Shown here piece by piece: positions 18,241 through 28,057 of a stretch of 64,000 nucleotides of DNA. The DNA comes from Paenibacillus brasilensis. Lineage in GTDB: Bacteria > Bacillota > Bacilli > Paenibacillales > Paenibacillaceae. The stretch covers positions 2,871,001 through 2,935,000 of the forward strand of contig NZ_CP045298.1 of NCBI RefSeq assembly GCF_009363115.1, read 5' to 3'. The position numbers and the translations under genes were made by a program. Numbering within the stretch: position 1 is the first letter of the stretch; each line of letters starts with the position of its first letter. The notes under the pieces are model-generated. The model saw only the letters and a program-made list of their open reading frames with translations, was not told the origin of the DNA and made no database searches.

Positions 18241-19502
18241 ATGATGAGCTTGGCAAAACGCAACTATTGGTCTCTTAGTATTTTTAACTTCGCTTATCTA
18301 TTTACATGGTCTGCGGCCATGTCTTTTTTTGTCATTTGGCTGGGACAAAGCCTGGGGATTTCAGAAACCTACACGGGATTTCTATACGCGGCTAACTCAA
18401 TCGTTGCCTTGGTCATGCAGCCCTTGTTCGGTTACTTATCCGACAAGCTGGGGTTGAGAAAGCATCTGCTATACATGCTCTTTACGATTCTTTTGCTTGT
18501 CGGACCCTTTTTTATCTATGTGTACGGTCCATTGCTTCAAACGCAGTTCGTCATTGGTGCGATTGTCGGTGCGCTATTTATCGGCCTGGTGTTTAATGCA
18601 GGCAACGGTGTCGTCGATTCGTATATGGACAAAGTTTCGCGTAAATACGGCTTTGAATACGGACGGGTTCGTATGTGGGGTTCACTCGGGTGGGCGGCGG
18701 CTACTTTTGTTGCGGGACGGGTCATCAATATCAATGTAAATCTGACCTTCTGGATTGCCTCCGTATCTGCCGTTGTTGCCATGATCTGTATCTTCCTGAC
18801 CAAAGTCGAAATTTCCGGACAGGAGCAGCAGAAAACAGAATCGTTGAAGCTAATTGATGTGCTGCATCTCGTACGTACCACAAAGTTCTGGTTTCTTATG
18901 CTATTCATGGTTGGCGTGACCCAAATTTATGAGGTATATGACCAGCAGTTTGCTACATATTTCGTTTCGCAGTTCAGCTCCAAAGCGGAAGGAAATCAAT
19001 TTCTAGGCGACTTGAGCGCTGTACAGGTTTTTCTGGAATTTGTGTTCCTGTTGGTTACTCCCTGGTTTGTGAACAAAACGACCGCCAAGTGGGCATTGAT
19101 TATTGCCGGGGCGATTATGTCGTTGCGTATTATCGGTTCTTCACTGCCATTCGGTTCCATATGGGTGGCGGGGATGAAGATGATTCACTCCCTGGAGAAG
19201 CCGCTTATTCTGGTAGCCATCTCGTTAACTTTGATCAGCGCTTGTCCTCCACCATGTACCTGCTGTATTTGTTTATGGGCTCCTTGGTGGTTTCCGTTTT
19301 CTCGCCAATTGTCGGACATATGTATGAAGTCCTGAATTTCCCGATTACTTATGTAATTCTGGGTTCCATTTCAGGTTTGTTCACCATCATTTCCTGCTTT
19401 ACGCTGACAGCAGACAAAAAGAATGGGGAGCGGTATTTGGAGGAACGCCGCAAGCAGGACCTGAAAAGCGCAGTTAAAAAAGCTGACGCAGCTCATTCGT
19501 AA
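18241..19502 (+). pseudogene. MFS sugar:proton symporter (LacY/oligosaccharide type), frameshifted
   Basis: ATG 18241 follows AAGGGAG. Residues 1-327 are a normal LacY-family permease (MSFFVIWLGQSLGISETYTG, LFGYLSDKLGLRKHL, VRMWGSLGWA). After EKPLILVAI the frame is lost and the ORF ends at 19335 in nonsense. The family continues in another frame with NFDQRLSSTMYLLYLFMGS to 19502. LacY relatives read FKY(I/V) at this point. The present ATC-T-CGTTAACTTT could derive from ATC-TTC-AAA-TAC-GTT-AAC-TTT by loss of 7 bases near 19220-19226. The gene would be functional if repaired. The cause could also be an assembly error. Confidence 0.85.
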
Positions 19503-19533
19503 TCCAATAGAAGTGAAAGACATAAACACCCTC

Positions 19534-19562
19534 TTGAAATAGCTGCAAATTTCATCTATAAT
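19534..19562 (+). promoter_or_regulatory. Sigma-A promoter of the thrS T-box transcript
   Basis: TTGAAA (19534-19539), a 17-bp spacer and TATAAT (19557-19562) form a near-consensus promoter about 30 bp upstream of the T-box leader. Confidence 0.85.
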
Positions 19563-19589
19563 GCTGTAGCATATAGTAATATTCAAGGC

Positions 19590-19890
19590 ATTGACCAAAG
19601 ACATGATTTCCTTGAAGGGCCGTTCAGAGAGAAAAGACAAGGCTGAGAGCTTTTCCGGCAACCGCATGTGAAGTTACCCCTTTGTAGCCGTGACGTTGAA
19701 CGTGTAGCTGTGCAATGTGGCAGTGACATCAGTAAGCGCCTACCGCTTTATCCCCGTTAACGGATACCAATGGAGGGTTACGCATATCGTGCATGAGCAT
19801 ATGAATTATTGCACAGGAGCGGGCCGAACTAGGGTGGAACCACGAGCTGAACGCACTCGTCCCTTGAGGGAGAGCTGCGTTTTTTTGCGT
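19590..19890 (+). ncRNA. T-box riboswitch leader of thrS
   Basis: The diagnostic T-box AGGGTGGAACCACG lies at 19831-19844. It is followed by a terminator hairpin (CGCACTC...GAGCTGCG, 19852-19879) with a run of seven Ts. The antiterminator formed by the T-box and the terminator stem are mutually exclusive. Stem I features (AGAGAGAAAAGA near 19626 and GCTGAGAGC) lie upstream, and an ACC threonine codon at 19676-19678 is a plausible specifier. Uncharged tRNA-Thr should stabilise the antiterminator and raise thrS expression. The 5' limit is approximate. Confidence 0.92.
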
Positions 19891-19934
19891 TCAATTTTGA
19901 TAAATAGCATACAATTTGAATGGAGGCTTTAATC

Positions 19935-21848
19935 GTGAGTATTCAAGTGAAATTGCCGGATGGAGCCGTACGTGAGTACGAGCAGGGCGTAACGATCGCC
20001 GACGTGGCGGGTTCGATCAGCTCCGGGCTGAAAAAGAATGCAGTAGCAGGTAAAGTGAACGGGAAGGCTGTAGATCTGAACACCGTTTTGGATCAAAACG
20101 TTGACCTTGAAATTATCACGCTGGACAGTGCAGACGGTCTGGAAATTTATCGTCACAGCACAGCGCATTTGCTGGCACAGGCGCTCAAACGTATTTACGG
20201 TGAGAAGAACGTAAAGCTGGGGATTGGCCCCGTTATCGACAGTGGCTTCTATTACGACATAGATATCGAAAACCCGCTGTCCGTTGACGATCTGGCGAAG
20301 ATCGAGAAGGAAATGACCAAGGTTGCACAGGAAAATCTGCCGATTACACGTCGTGTCGTTAGCCGTGAGGAAGCAACTCGTATTTTTGGAGAGCTGGAAG
20401 ATCCGTTGAAGCTTGAACTGATCCGTGATTTGCCGGAAGATGCAGAAATTACGATCTATGATCAAGGCGAATTTTTTGACCTGTGTCGTGGCCCGCATTT
20501 GCCATCTACTGGCCGCATTAAAGCCTTTAAACTGCTGAGTGTAGCGGGCGCATACTGGAGAGGCGATTCCAATAACAAGATGCTGCAACGTATCTACGGA
20601 ACTGCATTCCCGAAAAAAGCACAACTGGATGAGCATCTGCACCTGCTGGAGGAAGCAAAAAAACGCGACCACCGCAAGCTGGGTAAAGAGCTGGAGCTGT
20701 TCATGTTCTCCGAAGAAGCACCGGGCATGCCGTTCTACCTGCCTAAAGGTATGGTTGTTCGGACTGCGCTGGAGGATTACTCCCGTGAGATTCAACGCCT
20801 GCATGGCTATGAAGAAGTACGCACACCGCTGATGATGAACAATCGTCTGTGGGAGCAATCGGGACACTATGAGCATTACAAGGAAAATATGTACTTTTCC
20901 GAAGTAGATGAAACTACATTTGCTCTGAAACCGATGAACTGCCCGGGACATATGCTTGTGTTTAAAAATGAGCTTCATTCTTACCGCGATCTGCCGATTC
21001 GTATATCCGAATTTGGACAAGTGCATCGCCATGAGCTGTCCGGTGCGTTGAACGGCATGATGCGTGTTCGTACATTCTGTCAGGATGATGCGCATATTTT
21101 TGTAACACCTGGTCAGATCGAACAAGAGATTACCGACGTAATCAAGCTGATTAACGAAATGTATAGTGTGTTTGGTTTTGACTTCACAGTGGAGCTGTCC
21201 ACACGTCCGGATGACTTTATGGGCGAGCCAGCGTTGTGGGATCAAGCGGAGCAAGCTCTGCAAAACGTGCTGGATCACTTGGGTATCAACTACCGTATCA
21301 ATGCGGGAGATGGAGCATTTTACGGTCCGAAAATCGACTTCCACATTCTCGATGCGCTCAAACGCAGCTGGCAGTGCGGAACGATTCAATTGGACTTCCA
21401 AATGCCTGAGAAATTCGACCTTACTTATGTGGGCGAGGACAATCAGAAGCACCGTCCAGTTGTTATTCACCGTGCCATCTACGGATCAATCGACCGCTTC
21501 ATGGGCATCCTGACTGAGCATTTTACAGGTGCGTTCCCATTGTGGCTGGCGCCTGTCCATGCGAAGCTGCTGCCTGTATCCGAGAACTATATCGAGACTG
21601 CCAATCAGGTGCAGGAAGCACTGCTGCAAGCGGGTCTGCGTGTCGAAGTGGATACTCGCAATGAGAAGCTTGGCTATAAAATCCGTGAAGCGCAATTGGA
21701 GAAGGTTCCATATATGTTCGTTATCGGGGAAAATGAAAAAACATCCGGTACTGTAGCGGTACGTAAACGGGGCGAAGGTGATCTGGGATCACTCAGCATT
21801 GCGGATATCGTTGAGAAAATCAGTACAGAGATTCGCGAGAAGCAATAA
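19935..21848 (+). CDS. thrS: Threonyl-tRNA synthetase
   Basis: The 637-residue class II synthetase has, in order, an N-terminal TGS domain, the editing domain (STAHLLAQALKRIYG with the HxxxH-type site), the catalytic core and the C-terminal anticodon domain. The core zinc site includes Cys in KPMNCPGHM (near 334); class II motifs are QVHRHELSGALNGMMRVR and VIHRAIYGSIDRF. The start is GTG 19935 with GGAGG at 8-nt spacing; the ATG at 19920 overlaps that ribosome site. It is controlled by the T-box leader at 19590-19890. Confidence 0.97.
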   Translation: MSIQVKLPDGAVREYEQGVTIADVAGSISSGLKKNAVAGKVNGKAVDLNTVLDQNVDLEIITLDSADGLEIYRHSTAHLLAQALKRIYGEKNVKLGIGPVIDSGFYYDIDIENPLSVDDLAKIEKEMTKVAQENLPITRRVVSREEATRIFGELEDPLKLELIRDLPEDAEITIYDQGEFFDLCRGPHLPSTGRIKAFKLLSVAGAYWRGDSNNKMLQRIYGTAFPKKAQLDEHLHLLEEAKKRDHRKLGKELELFMFSEEAPGMPFYLPKGMVVRTALEDYSREIQRLHGYEEVRTPLMMNNRLWEQSGHYEHYKENMYFSEVDETTFALKPMNCPGHMLVFKNELHSYRDLPIRISEFGQVHRHELSGALNGMMRVRTFCQDDAHIFVTPGQIEQEITDVIKLINEMYSVFGFDFTVELSTRPDDFMGEPALWDQAEQALQNVLDHLGINYRINAGDGAFYGPKIDFHILDALKRSWQCGTIQLDFQMPEKFDLTYVGEDNQKHRPVVIHRAIYGSIDRFMGILTEHFTGAFPLWLAPVHAKLLPVSENYIETANQVQEALLQAGLRVEVDTRNEKLGYKIREAQLEKVPYMFVIGENEKTSGTVAVRKRGEGDLGSLSIADIVEKISTEIREKQ

Positions 21849-21877
21849 GCTCTGAATATATGAATATAGAGTAAATA

Positions 21878-21922
21878 AAAGAGCGCTCAAACCACGATAA
21901 AATTGGCTTGGAGCGCTCTTTA
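21878..21922. terminator. Bidirectional terminator between thrS and the alarmone synthetase gene
   Basis: AAAGAGCGCTC at 21878-21888 pairs with GAGCGCTCTTT at 21911-21921, and the stem extends inward through CAAACCA/TGGCTTG with one mismatch. T-runs exist on both strands, serving the convergent genes. Confidence 0.9.
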
Positions 21923-21946
21923 TTTATATGATGCATCCATCAATAT

Positions 21947-22750
21947 CTAGCAGGTCTGCGACCGGGATTCGGCGTGATCCGTGGCGAGGGAGAGTGTCTT
22001 CGAAGAAGCTTCCGCAGCAGTTGGCTGCTCGGAGGATTCTTCTTGATTTTGCTCCTCGCTAAGTGATAAAATTTCGCTTCGCAGTTTCAGCATTTTCTGA
22101 TCCAGCTCATAGGTTGCACGTGCAGCCTCGGATAATCCGTTAATGACATGCTCAGGCACTTTCTTATCGAACTTATAGTACAAAATGTGCTCCATGCTGG
22201 CCCAAAAATCCATAGCCAGTGTGCGCAGCTGAATTTCAACCTTGATCCAGCGCGTACCTTCAAACAGGATGAGCGGAATTTCCACAATGACATGAAGGCT
22301 CTGATATCCGTTGGGCTTGGGATGGGCAATATAGTCCTTGACCTCCAGAATACGAATGTCTTCTCGTGTACGGAGGTGATCCATCAGACGGTAAATATCT
22401 TTGACAAAAGCGCATACCACTCGCATGCCTGCAATGTCATGAATTTCCCGCAGTATATTATCCAGGGTAACTTCATACCCTTTGCGCCGAACCTTTTCCA
22501 CGATGCTGCGTGGCTCCTTGATGCGGGTTTTAATATGCTCAATCGGGCTAAAACCGTCCAACAGCTTCCACTCGGTTTGAATCAGCTTGATTTTGTTCTT
22601 TAATTCCTCCAAAGCCAACTGATACAGGACGGGGATTTTTCTCCACTCCTCCAATTGCTTGGCGTTCACACTGTTCTGATCCAGCTGCAGCTGGAATTCC
22701 TGTAGAGGCAAAGGGACAGCATTCAATTGCTTCCAATCCGGTTCATTCAC
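21947..22750 (-). CDS. Small alarmone synthetase, YwaC/RelP-like GTP pyrophosphokinase
   Basis: The product is 267 residues with a single RelA/SpoT synthetase domain and no hydrolase, TGS or ACT domain. Motifs are GFSPIEHIKTRIKEPRSIVEK, HDIAGMRVVCAFVKDIYRLM, HPKPNGYQSLHVIVEIP and VEIQLRTLAMDFWASMEH. These match B. subtilis YwaC more closely than YjbM. It makes (p)ppGpp or pGpp in the cytoplasm, usually under cell-envelope stress. Oddity: about 45 extra C-terminal residues, Glu/Ser/Ala-rich, beyond the normal length of about 210. The ATG is preceded by GAGGAGAATGCCCTGTG at loose spacing. Monocistronic. Confidence 0.9.
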   Translation of the reverse strand: MNEPDWKQLNAVPLPLQEFQLQLDQNSVNAKQLEEWRKIPVLYQLALEELKNKIKLIQTEWKLLDGFSPIEHIKTRIKEPRSIVEKVRRKGYEVTLDNILREIHDIAGMRVVCAFVKDIYRLMDHLRTREDIRILEVKDYIAHPKPNGYQSLHVIVEIPLILFEGTRWIKVEIQLRTLAMDFWASMEHILYYKFDKKVPEHVINGLSEAARATYELDQKMLKLRSEILSLSEEQNQEESSEQPTAAEASSKTLSLATDHAESRSQTC

Positions 22751-23006
22751 AGGGCATTCTCCTCAATAAGGCTTACGATGTCCTCGATCTATTTCGCAAA
22801 CAGGCACTACCTTATATATTGTACACTATGTCAAAACCCGCAGGCAAAGGAGATCAGGGAATGCAAAGTGAAAAAAATAATAATTATGGTGGTAAAACCG
22901 AGTAAACCGATGTATAATTACAAAAATGCTGATTTGAGACATCTGATTTTTTAGAATTATGCAAAATGCTTAAATATAAATCACACAGAAAATGAGGATG
23001 AGAATA

Positions 23007-23468
23007 ATGGCGAAAGTAGAAAGTTTTCAATTAGATCACACAATTGTAAAAGCCCCTTATGTAAGAGCAGCTGGGGTAGAGCATGATGAAAAAGGAAGCA
23101 CGGTCCAAAAGTATGATTTGAGATTTTTGCAGCCGAATGAAGATGCACTTCCAACAGCCGCTGTACATACGCTGGAGCATTTGTTAGCGACGTATCTGCG
23201 AGATGAAATCAAAGGCATTATTGATATTTCTCCGATGGGATGCAGAACGGGATTTTACCTGATTTTATGGAATGAACATGAGCCTGAGGAAATCGCAACT
23301 GCACTGGAAAAAACGTTGAAACGAATTCTGGAAACGACAGAGGTTCCGGCGGTTACGGCTTTGGAATGCGGGAACTACAAGGACCACTCTCTTTTTTCCG
23401 CGCAGGAATATGTGAAGATTGTATTGGAGGCTGGCATTAGCCGCGATCCTTTTGAAAGAGTATTTTAA
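23007..23468 (+). CDS. luxS: S-ribosylhomocysteine lyase (AI-2 synthase)
   Basis: The 153-residue enzyme shows the iron/zinc site H54-T-L-E57-H58, the catalytic Cys in SPMGCRTGFY (about 79) and the third metal ligand Cys in ALECGNYKDHS (about 121). It splits S-ribosylhomocysteine to homocysteine and DPD, the AI-2 precursor. GAGGATGA sets the ATG at 23007; the frame is open from 22992. Downstream lie an SDR pseudogene and metQ, so the unit links methionine recycling and uptake. The 255-bp upstream gap is AT-rich, with TATAAT at 22914-22919 but no convincing -35. Confidence 0.96.
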   Translation: MAKVESFQLDHTIVKAPYVRAAGVEHDEKGSTVQKYDLRFLQPNEDALPTAAVHTLEHLLATYLRDEIKGIIDISPMGCRTGFYLILWNEHEPEEIATALEKTLKRILETTEVPAVTALECGNYKDHSLFSAQEYVKIVLEAGISRDPFERVF

Positions 23469-23473
23469 AATCT

Positions 23474-24244
23474 ATGATTTCGATTGACTTATCTAATCAG
23501 ACAGCGGTAGTGACAGGCGGCAAGTCAGGTATAGGCAAGGGGATTGTCGAGCTTTTCATTCAAAGTGGAGCTAAAGTCATTTCTGCTGATATTTCTTATG
23601 AAGAGCCGTATAGAGTGGTCAATTCACAGCTGATTGAAACTCATTTGGACATATCCTAGCCGGATAATATCGAAAGATGGTGTGATGTACTGTTTAGCGA
23701 AGCGGGAGTTCCTGATATATTGGTGAACTGCGCAGGCACTTCTACGATGGATTATGTCATTGACTCCGAATTAGCCGACTGGGAGAAAGTCTTTTCAATC
23801 AATTCAACCGGATTGTATGTAGCGTCCAAACGTTTTGCCAAAGAAATGGTGGATGCACATAAACCAGGGCGAATTATTCAGATTGCCTCGCAAGCCGGGA
23901 AAAATGGTTATCGGGCCATGGGTGGATATTGTGCTTCCAAACATGCGGTTCTCGGCTTGACCAAGGTGATGGCGGTTGAGCTTGCTGCCCATAACATTTT
24001 GGTCAACGCTGTATGTCCCGGCATTGTAGAAACACCAATGAAACATCGTGAACGGATTGAAGGGGGCATCATTCGCGGAATGACTGCTCAAGAAATATAC
24101 GAGGAAGACTGCTCGCAGGTACCTTTGGGGAGAACGGCTGAGGTGGAGGATGTCGCCAATGTGGTGCTGTTTCTGGCAAGTCCGCTCTCTGCATATATGA
24201 CAGGACAAGCGATTAATGTTACAGGCGGAATGACGATGCACTAG
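23474..24244 (+). pseudogene. Short-chain dehydrogenase/reductase with in-frame stop
   Basis: The 257-codon frame encodes a full classical SDR: TGGKSGIGKGI (nucleotide site), LVNCAGTSTM, catalytic Ser/Tyr-Lys in YCASKHAVLGLTKVMAVE, and a C-terminal TGQAINVTGGMTMH. Codon 62 (23657-23659) is TAG within LETHLDIS-stop-PDNIERW, where CAG (Gln) would be natural. There is no frameshift, so this is one nonsense change, a sequence error, or a readthrough site. It begins 5 bases after luxS and ends 29 bases before metQ, so it is the middle gene of the operon. Confidence 0.85.
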
Positions 24245-24273
24245 CATACTAGCATGATCTGGGGGAAATATAG

Positions 24274-25155
24274 ATGAAGAAATCATTCGCTGTACTATTA
24301 GGAATTAGTTTATTATTGGTGGCCGCAGGATGCGGTAATAAAAGCACTGAAAGTAACGGCTCCAGCTCCGCTTCCGGCTCGGAAACGCAAAAGGTAGTCA
24401 TCGGCTCCATGGGCTCTGACGCTCAGATTTGGAAGCATATTGCCCAATCTCAGGCAGCCAAGGATGCCAAGCTGGACATTCAGGTGAAGGAAATTAACGG
24501 TGGAATCGAGACGAACAATGCGACCAGAGATGGCGATGTGGACGTGAATGCATTCCAATCGTGGGCGTATCTGGTGAGCTACAACAAAGAGAGCAAAGCG
24601 GATTTGAAGGCTATAGCCACAACTTATCTGGAGCCTATGGGGATTTATTCACAAAAATTTAAAAGCATTAATGAAGTGACTGACGGGGCATTGGTGGCAT
24701 TGGCGGATAACCCGGCCAATACAGCAAGAGGTTTGAAGCTGTTAGAGGCAGCTGGTTTAATTAAGCTCAAAGCTGGCTTTGATGATGCTCTGGGTACAGT
24801 CAATGATATTACCAGCAATCCTAAACAGCTGAAATTCGAATTGATCGACGATAAAACAGGACCGCGTGTCATTCAAGATGTGGGCTTGGTATTGATCGGG
24901 AATACGATTGCTTTAGAGGGTGGCCTGAATGTGCTGAAAGATTCCTTGTTCCACGAAGAAATCAGTCAGGCGACCAAAAACAATATTAACATCCTGGTCA
25001 CTACATCCGCTAAGGAAAATGACAAAGGACTGCAAAAATTAGCGGCTCTCTACCATAACGAGGATACTCAAAAATACATTAAAGATGAATTTGGCGGTAC
25101 CAAAGTAGAGGTTAAAGAGCCTGTCTCTTATTTGGAAGGTCAATCTTCAAAATAA
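24274..25155 (+). CDS. metQ: Methionine-binding lipoprotein of an ABC importer (MetQ/NlpA family)
   Basis: The 293-residue protein has a lipobox (VAAGC, Cys about 25), the family opening KVVIGSMGSDAQIWKHI, and NADGDVDVNAFQ-type residues (GDVDVNAFQSWAYL). It should bind D- or L-methionine at the cell surface. Oddity: no metN ATPase or metP permease follows; the stop codon abuts the inverted repeat of an IS3-family element. The rest of the transporter may be elsewhere or may have been displaced. GGGGGAA precedes the ATG. Confidence 0.9.
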   Translation: MKKSFAVLLGISLLLVAAGCGNKSTESNGSSSASGSETQKVVIGSMGSDAQIWKHIAQSQAAKDAKLDIQVKEINGGIETNNATRDGDVDVNAFQSWAYLVSYNKESKADLKAIATTYLEPMGIYSQKFKSINEVTDGALVALADNPANTARGLKLLEAAGLIKLKAGFDDALGTVNDITSNPKQLKFELIDDKTGPRVIQDVGLVLIGNTIALEGGLNVLKDSLFHEEISQATKNNINILVTTSAKENDKGLQKLAALYHNEDTQKYIKDEFGGTKVEVKEPVSYLEGQSSK

Positions 25156-25213
25156 ACAAAAGAGGTCAGCCAGTTTTTGAAGTGCTCCCTGTCAAGTAGA
25201 CAGACTAAAAAAC
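25155..25213 (+). repeat. Terminal inverted repeat (orfB side) of the IS3-family element
   Basis: The repeat starts at the metQ stop and includes TGCTCCCTGTCAAGTAGACA. It matches the reverse complement of 29499-29556 imperfectly over about 58 bp. Confidence 0.75.
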
Positions 25214-25273
25214 AAAATCATCAGTGTTCAATCCTCTCGGTTATCAAAGCCGAGAGGATTATTTTTTCTGTCG

Positions 25274-26275
25274 TTAAGCTGTTCGTCGATATTCGTTAGG
25301 AGATAAACCGTTTAGTCGTTCGGTGTACCGATCATTATTGTAATAGCGCATATAGGTTTCTACATTGTGCAGGAGATCGTCGTATGTGTCATACTTCTCC
25401 AGATAATAGCTTTCTGCTTTAAAGATACCCCAGAATCGTTCAATCGGTTGGTTATCCAAGCACCGGCTTACACGAGACATACTTTTCTTAAATTGGTATC
25501 TCTCTTGAAGTCGTTTGTATTCAACCGAAGTATACTGAAAGCCTCGATCACTGTGCAAAAGCGGCTTAGTACCTCGGTTTCTTCTGCACGCTTTCTTTAC
25601 AGTACCCATAACAAGCTCATTGTTATTGGAATGGCTTAAAACCCACGAAACAATCGAGTTGTCATATCCATCAATAATGGCACTCAGGTAGGCCTTACGA
25701 CCATTCCCGTACTTCAGTTCGGTCACATCGGTGCACCACTTTTGATTTGGGGCATCCGCTTGGAATTCTCGGTTCATGACATTCTCAGCGATATGAAGGG
25801 CTGGAGCTTTCACGTAATTTAGCCGCTTTTTGCGAATTACTGCCTTGATTTCAAGTGCGCGCATGAATACGGTAATACCGTTTGCGGTTGTAGTTCTTTT
25901 TCAGCTTACGATTCAGCTGAGTACGCATTTGGCGATAACCCAGTATCCCCTTTCACTTGTCATAGCGACGTTTGACTTCCTTGGCTAGTGCAATATTTTC
26001 GAGTTCTCTAGTGGATGGCGTCCATTTTAGCCACTTGTAATAGGCAGATCGGGCGATTCCTGCGAGCTCACAGAGCTTTGTGATCACATATCCTTCTTCA
26101 GCGTGTAGCTCTTTAATTGCTTGATAGATGTCTACATGCCGAATGAAGGTTAGCGTATATTTCTTCGCCGGATCTCTGCCAACTTTTTTGCAAGTGCGCT
26201 CTCCATTTCAAGGTACTCATTACGCGCTTCGAGTTCCTTAATCCGAAGCTTTAGTCGTTCCTGCCCGCAAATAAT
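25274..26275 (-). pseudogene. IS3-family transposase: orfA end plus degraded orfB
   Basis: On the minus strand the sequence encodes the orfA C-terminus (QERLKLRIKELEARNEYLEM...SALAKK). OrfB follows (YQAIKELHAEEGYVITKLCELAG...YKWLKWT), then the DDE integrase domain with TDVTELKYGNGR, HSDRGFQYTS and IERFWGIFKAE. OrfB is broken by an in-frame TGA after RYDK near 25952 and a +1 shift near 25868. Only its last 196 codons (from 25864) are continuously open. The catalytic triad is present but the gene cannot make a full transposase. Confidence 0.85.
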
Positions 26276-26281
26276 AATGTT

Positions 26282-26551
26282 TTAGACTGAATAATAAAGT
26301 ATTAGACGCCCATGCCGCTAACGCAGCACCATCAGATGATAAAAATGGTAGGCATGCGATATAATTTACTTACGGCTGGCGAAGGCAGGTCGGCAGTCAA
26401 TGGTGCTTCGAGCCCGAGTATTAGACTGACCCTAACGACCAGGTGCACCACAGATTGTTGCTCCGAATTTGGAAGCACGCAGGATAGAATAACCATATGT
26501 GGTTGTTGCACCAGCCCCTTCAATCTTGCTGCCGTAAGGAGAAGGCTACGA
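26282..26551 (+). ncRNA. Candidate bridge-RNA region of the IS110 element
   Basis: About 270 non-coding bases precede the IS110 transposase start. In the IS110 group the left-end non-coding region encodes a bridge RNA whose loops pair with target and donor DNA. The region shows an AGTATTAGAC repeat at 26298 and 26417, each followed by a similar stretch ending in GCACC. It also has a TATAAT at about 26356 and several GC-rich inverted segments. The RNA ends and loops were not modelled, so the call rests mainly on position and family. Confidence 0.5.
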
Positions 26552-27772
26552 ATGGACGTTGTTTACAGTCATGTGTGCGGACTTGACGTTCATAAAAAGA
26601 ACATCGTTGCCTGCACCATCACGCCTGAAGGTAAAGAAATCCGTACGTTTGGCACGATGACCGACGATTTAATTTTGCTTGTAGATTGGCTCAAAGTCAA
26701 GGAATGCACTCATGTAGCGATGGAAAGCACTGGAGCATATTGGAAACCAATCTACAACCTGTTGGAGCTTGAGGAGATTGAGACTCTTGTTGTGAATGCC
26801 CAGCACATCAAGAATGTTCCGGGACGCAAGACTGACGTCAAAGACGCGGAATGGATTGCTGGATTGCTCCGGCATGGTCTATTGAAGGGTAGCTTTATCC
26901 CAAATCGCGAGCAAAGAGAGTTGAGGGAATTGATTCGCTACCGCCGTAGTCTCATCGAAGAGCGAGCTCGGGAAGTCAGCCGCATTCAAAAGGTGCTGGA
27001 AGGAGCAAACATCAAGCTTTCCTCGGTTGCCAGCAATGTGCTTGGGAAATCAGGACGTGCAATGATTGAGGCGATGATTGCTGGGGAAACCGATCCTGAA
27101 GCTTTATCTGATCTTGCAAAACGAAAGTTGAAAAGCAAAAAAGCGGATTTGAAGCGAGCATTGAACGGCTTAATGGGCCCTCATCAGAAACTGATGCTGG
27201 GAGCTCAGCTCCGTCACGTCGATTATTTGGACGAAGAGATTGGCAGGTTGGATGAGGAAATTAAAAAGCGCATGCTCCCTTTTGATGAAGACTTGGAACT
27301 GCTTGACACCATCCCAGGTGTGGCACGAAGAACAGCAGAGACTATTCTAGCCGAAATTGGCTCTAATATGAATCAGTATCCTTCCGCCGCCCATTTATGT
27401 TCTTGGGCAGGGCTGTGTCCGGGTCAGAACGAAAGCGCCGGAAAACGATTGTCCGGCAAGACGCGAAAAGGAAATAAGAAACTCCGAAGTACGCTTGTAG
27501 AAGCTGCGAAGGCTGCGGCTAGAACAAAAGAAACGTATTTATCCAGCCAGTATCATCGGATTTCCGCGCGTCGGGGAGCTAACCGAGCGACGGTTGCAGT
27601 AGCACACAGTATATTGTCTATGGTTTACTATATCCTTAAGCGGAAACAACCCTACATCGAGCTAGGTCCAACCTACTACGAGGAACGAAAACGGGACGTG
27701 ATCATCAAGCATTCCATTAAGAAACTGGAGTCATTAGGTGTATCAATTACTGTGAATACGGCAGCTTCCTGA
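26552..27772 (+). CDS. IS110-family transposase/recombinase
   Basis: The 406-residue protein opens with the DEDD (RuvC-like) domain: [38 protein letters not shown] and [19 protein letters not shown]. The C-terminal Tnp2 domain contains [38 protein letters not shown] and the conserved Ser-containing [14 protein letters not shown] region. It acts as a recombinase guided by a bridge RNA in characterised relatives. AAGGAGAAGG sets the ATG at 26552; the frame is open from 26312. It appears intact and sits in the gap of the IS3 orfA. The right end is not defined; roughly 27773-27850 is probably still element. Confidence 0.93.
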   Translation: MDVVYSHVCGLDVHKKNIVACTITPEGKEIRTFGTMTDDLILLVDWLKVKECTHVAMESTGAYWKPIYNLLELEEIETLVVNAQHIKNVPGRKTDVKDAEWIAGLLRHGLLKGSFIPNREQRELRELIRYRRSLIEERAREVSRIQKVLEGANIKLSSVASNVLGKSGRAMIEAMIAGETDPEALSDLAKRKLKSKKADLKRALNGLMGPHQKLMLGAQLRHVDYLDEEIGRLDEEIKKRMLPFDEDLELLDTIPGVARRTAETILAEIGSNMNQYPSAAHLCSWAGLCPGQNESAGKRLSGKTRKGNKKLRSTLVEAAKAAARTKETYLSSQYHRISARRGANRATVAVAHSILSMVYYILKRKQPYIELGPTYYEERKRDVIIKHSIKKLESLGVSITVNTAAS

Positions 27773-28057
27773 TCGTTTGCAAACCATACATTACTAATGC
27801 CCTTGGCTATTTTTTTGTTTGCCGGAGGGTCGCTTTCTTGTTGCCTTTTTTAGGTGTTCTACGGAGCGATATTTTCAGGATAGACTGGTGAGCATTTCAT
27901 TAAGCCAACTGGCAGAATAGTGAGAGAAAATGAACATTCTTAAAGCGGTGCCACTGAGGGTAGAGGAATAACTGTGTTGATATTAAAGCTGGATGGATTA
28001 CTATACGAAATATAAAGGTCAAATAGCCGGGTTCTTTGTATTTAGGAGGGCCAATAG

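Noticed and set aside
19929..21470. 513-codon open frame on the minus strand opposite thrS
   Set aside because: It is a codon-bias shadow of thrS: Cys/His/Gln-rich, no ribosome site, no family resemblance.
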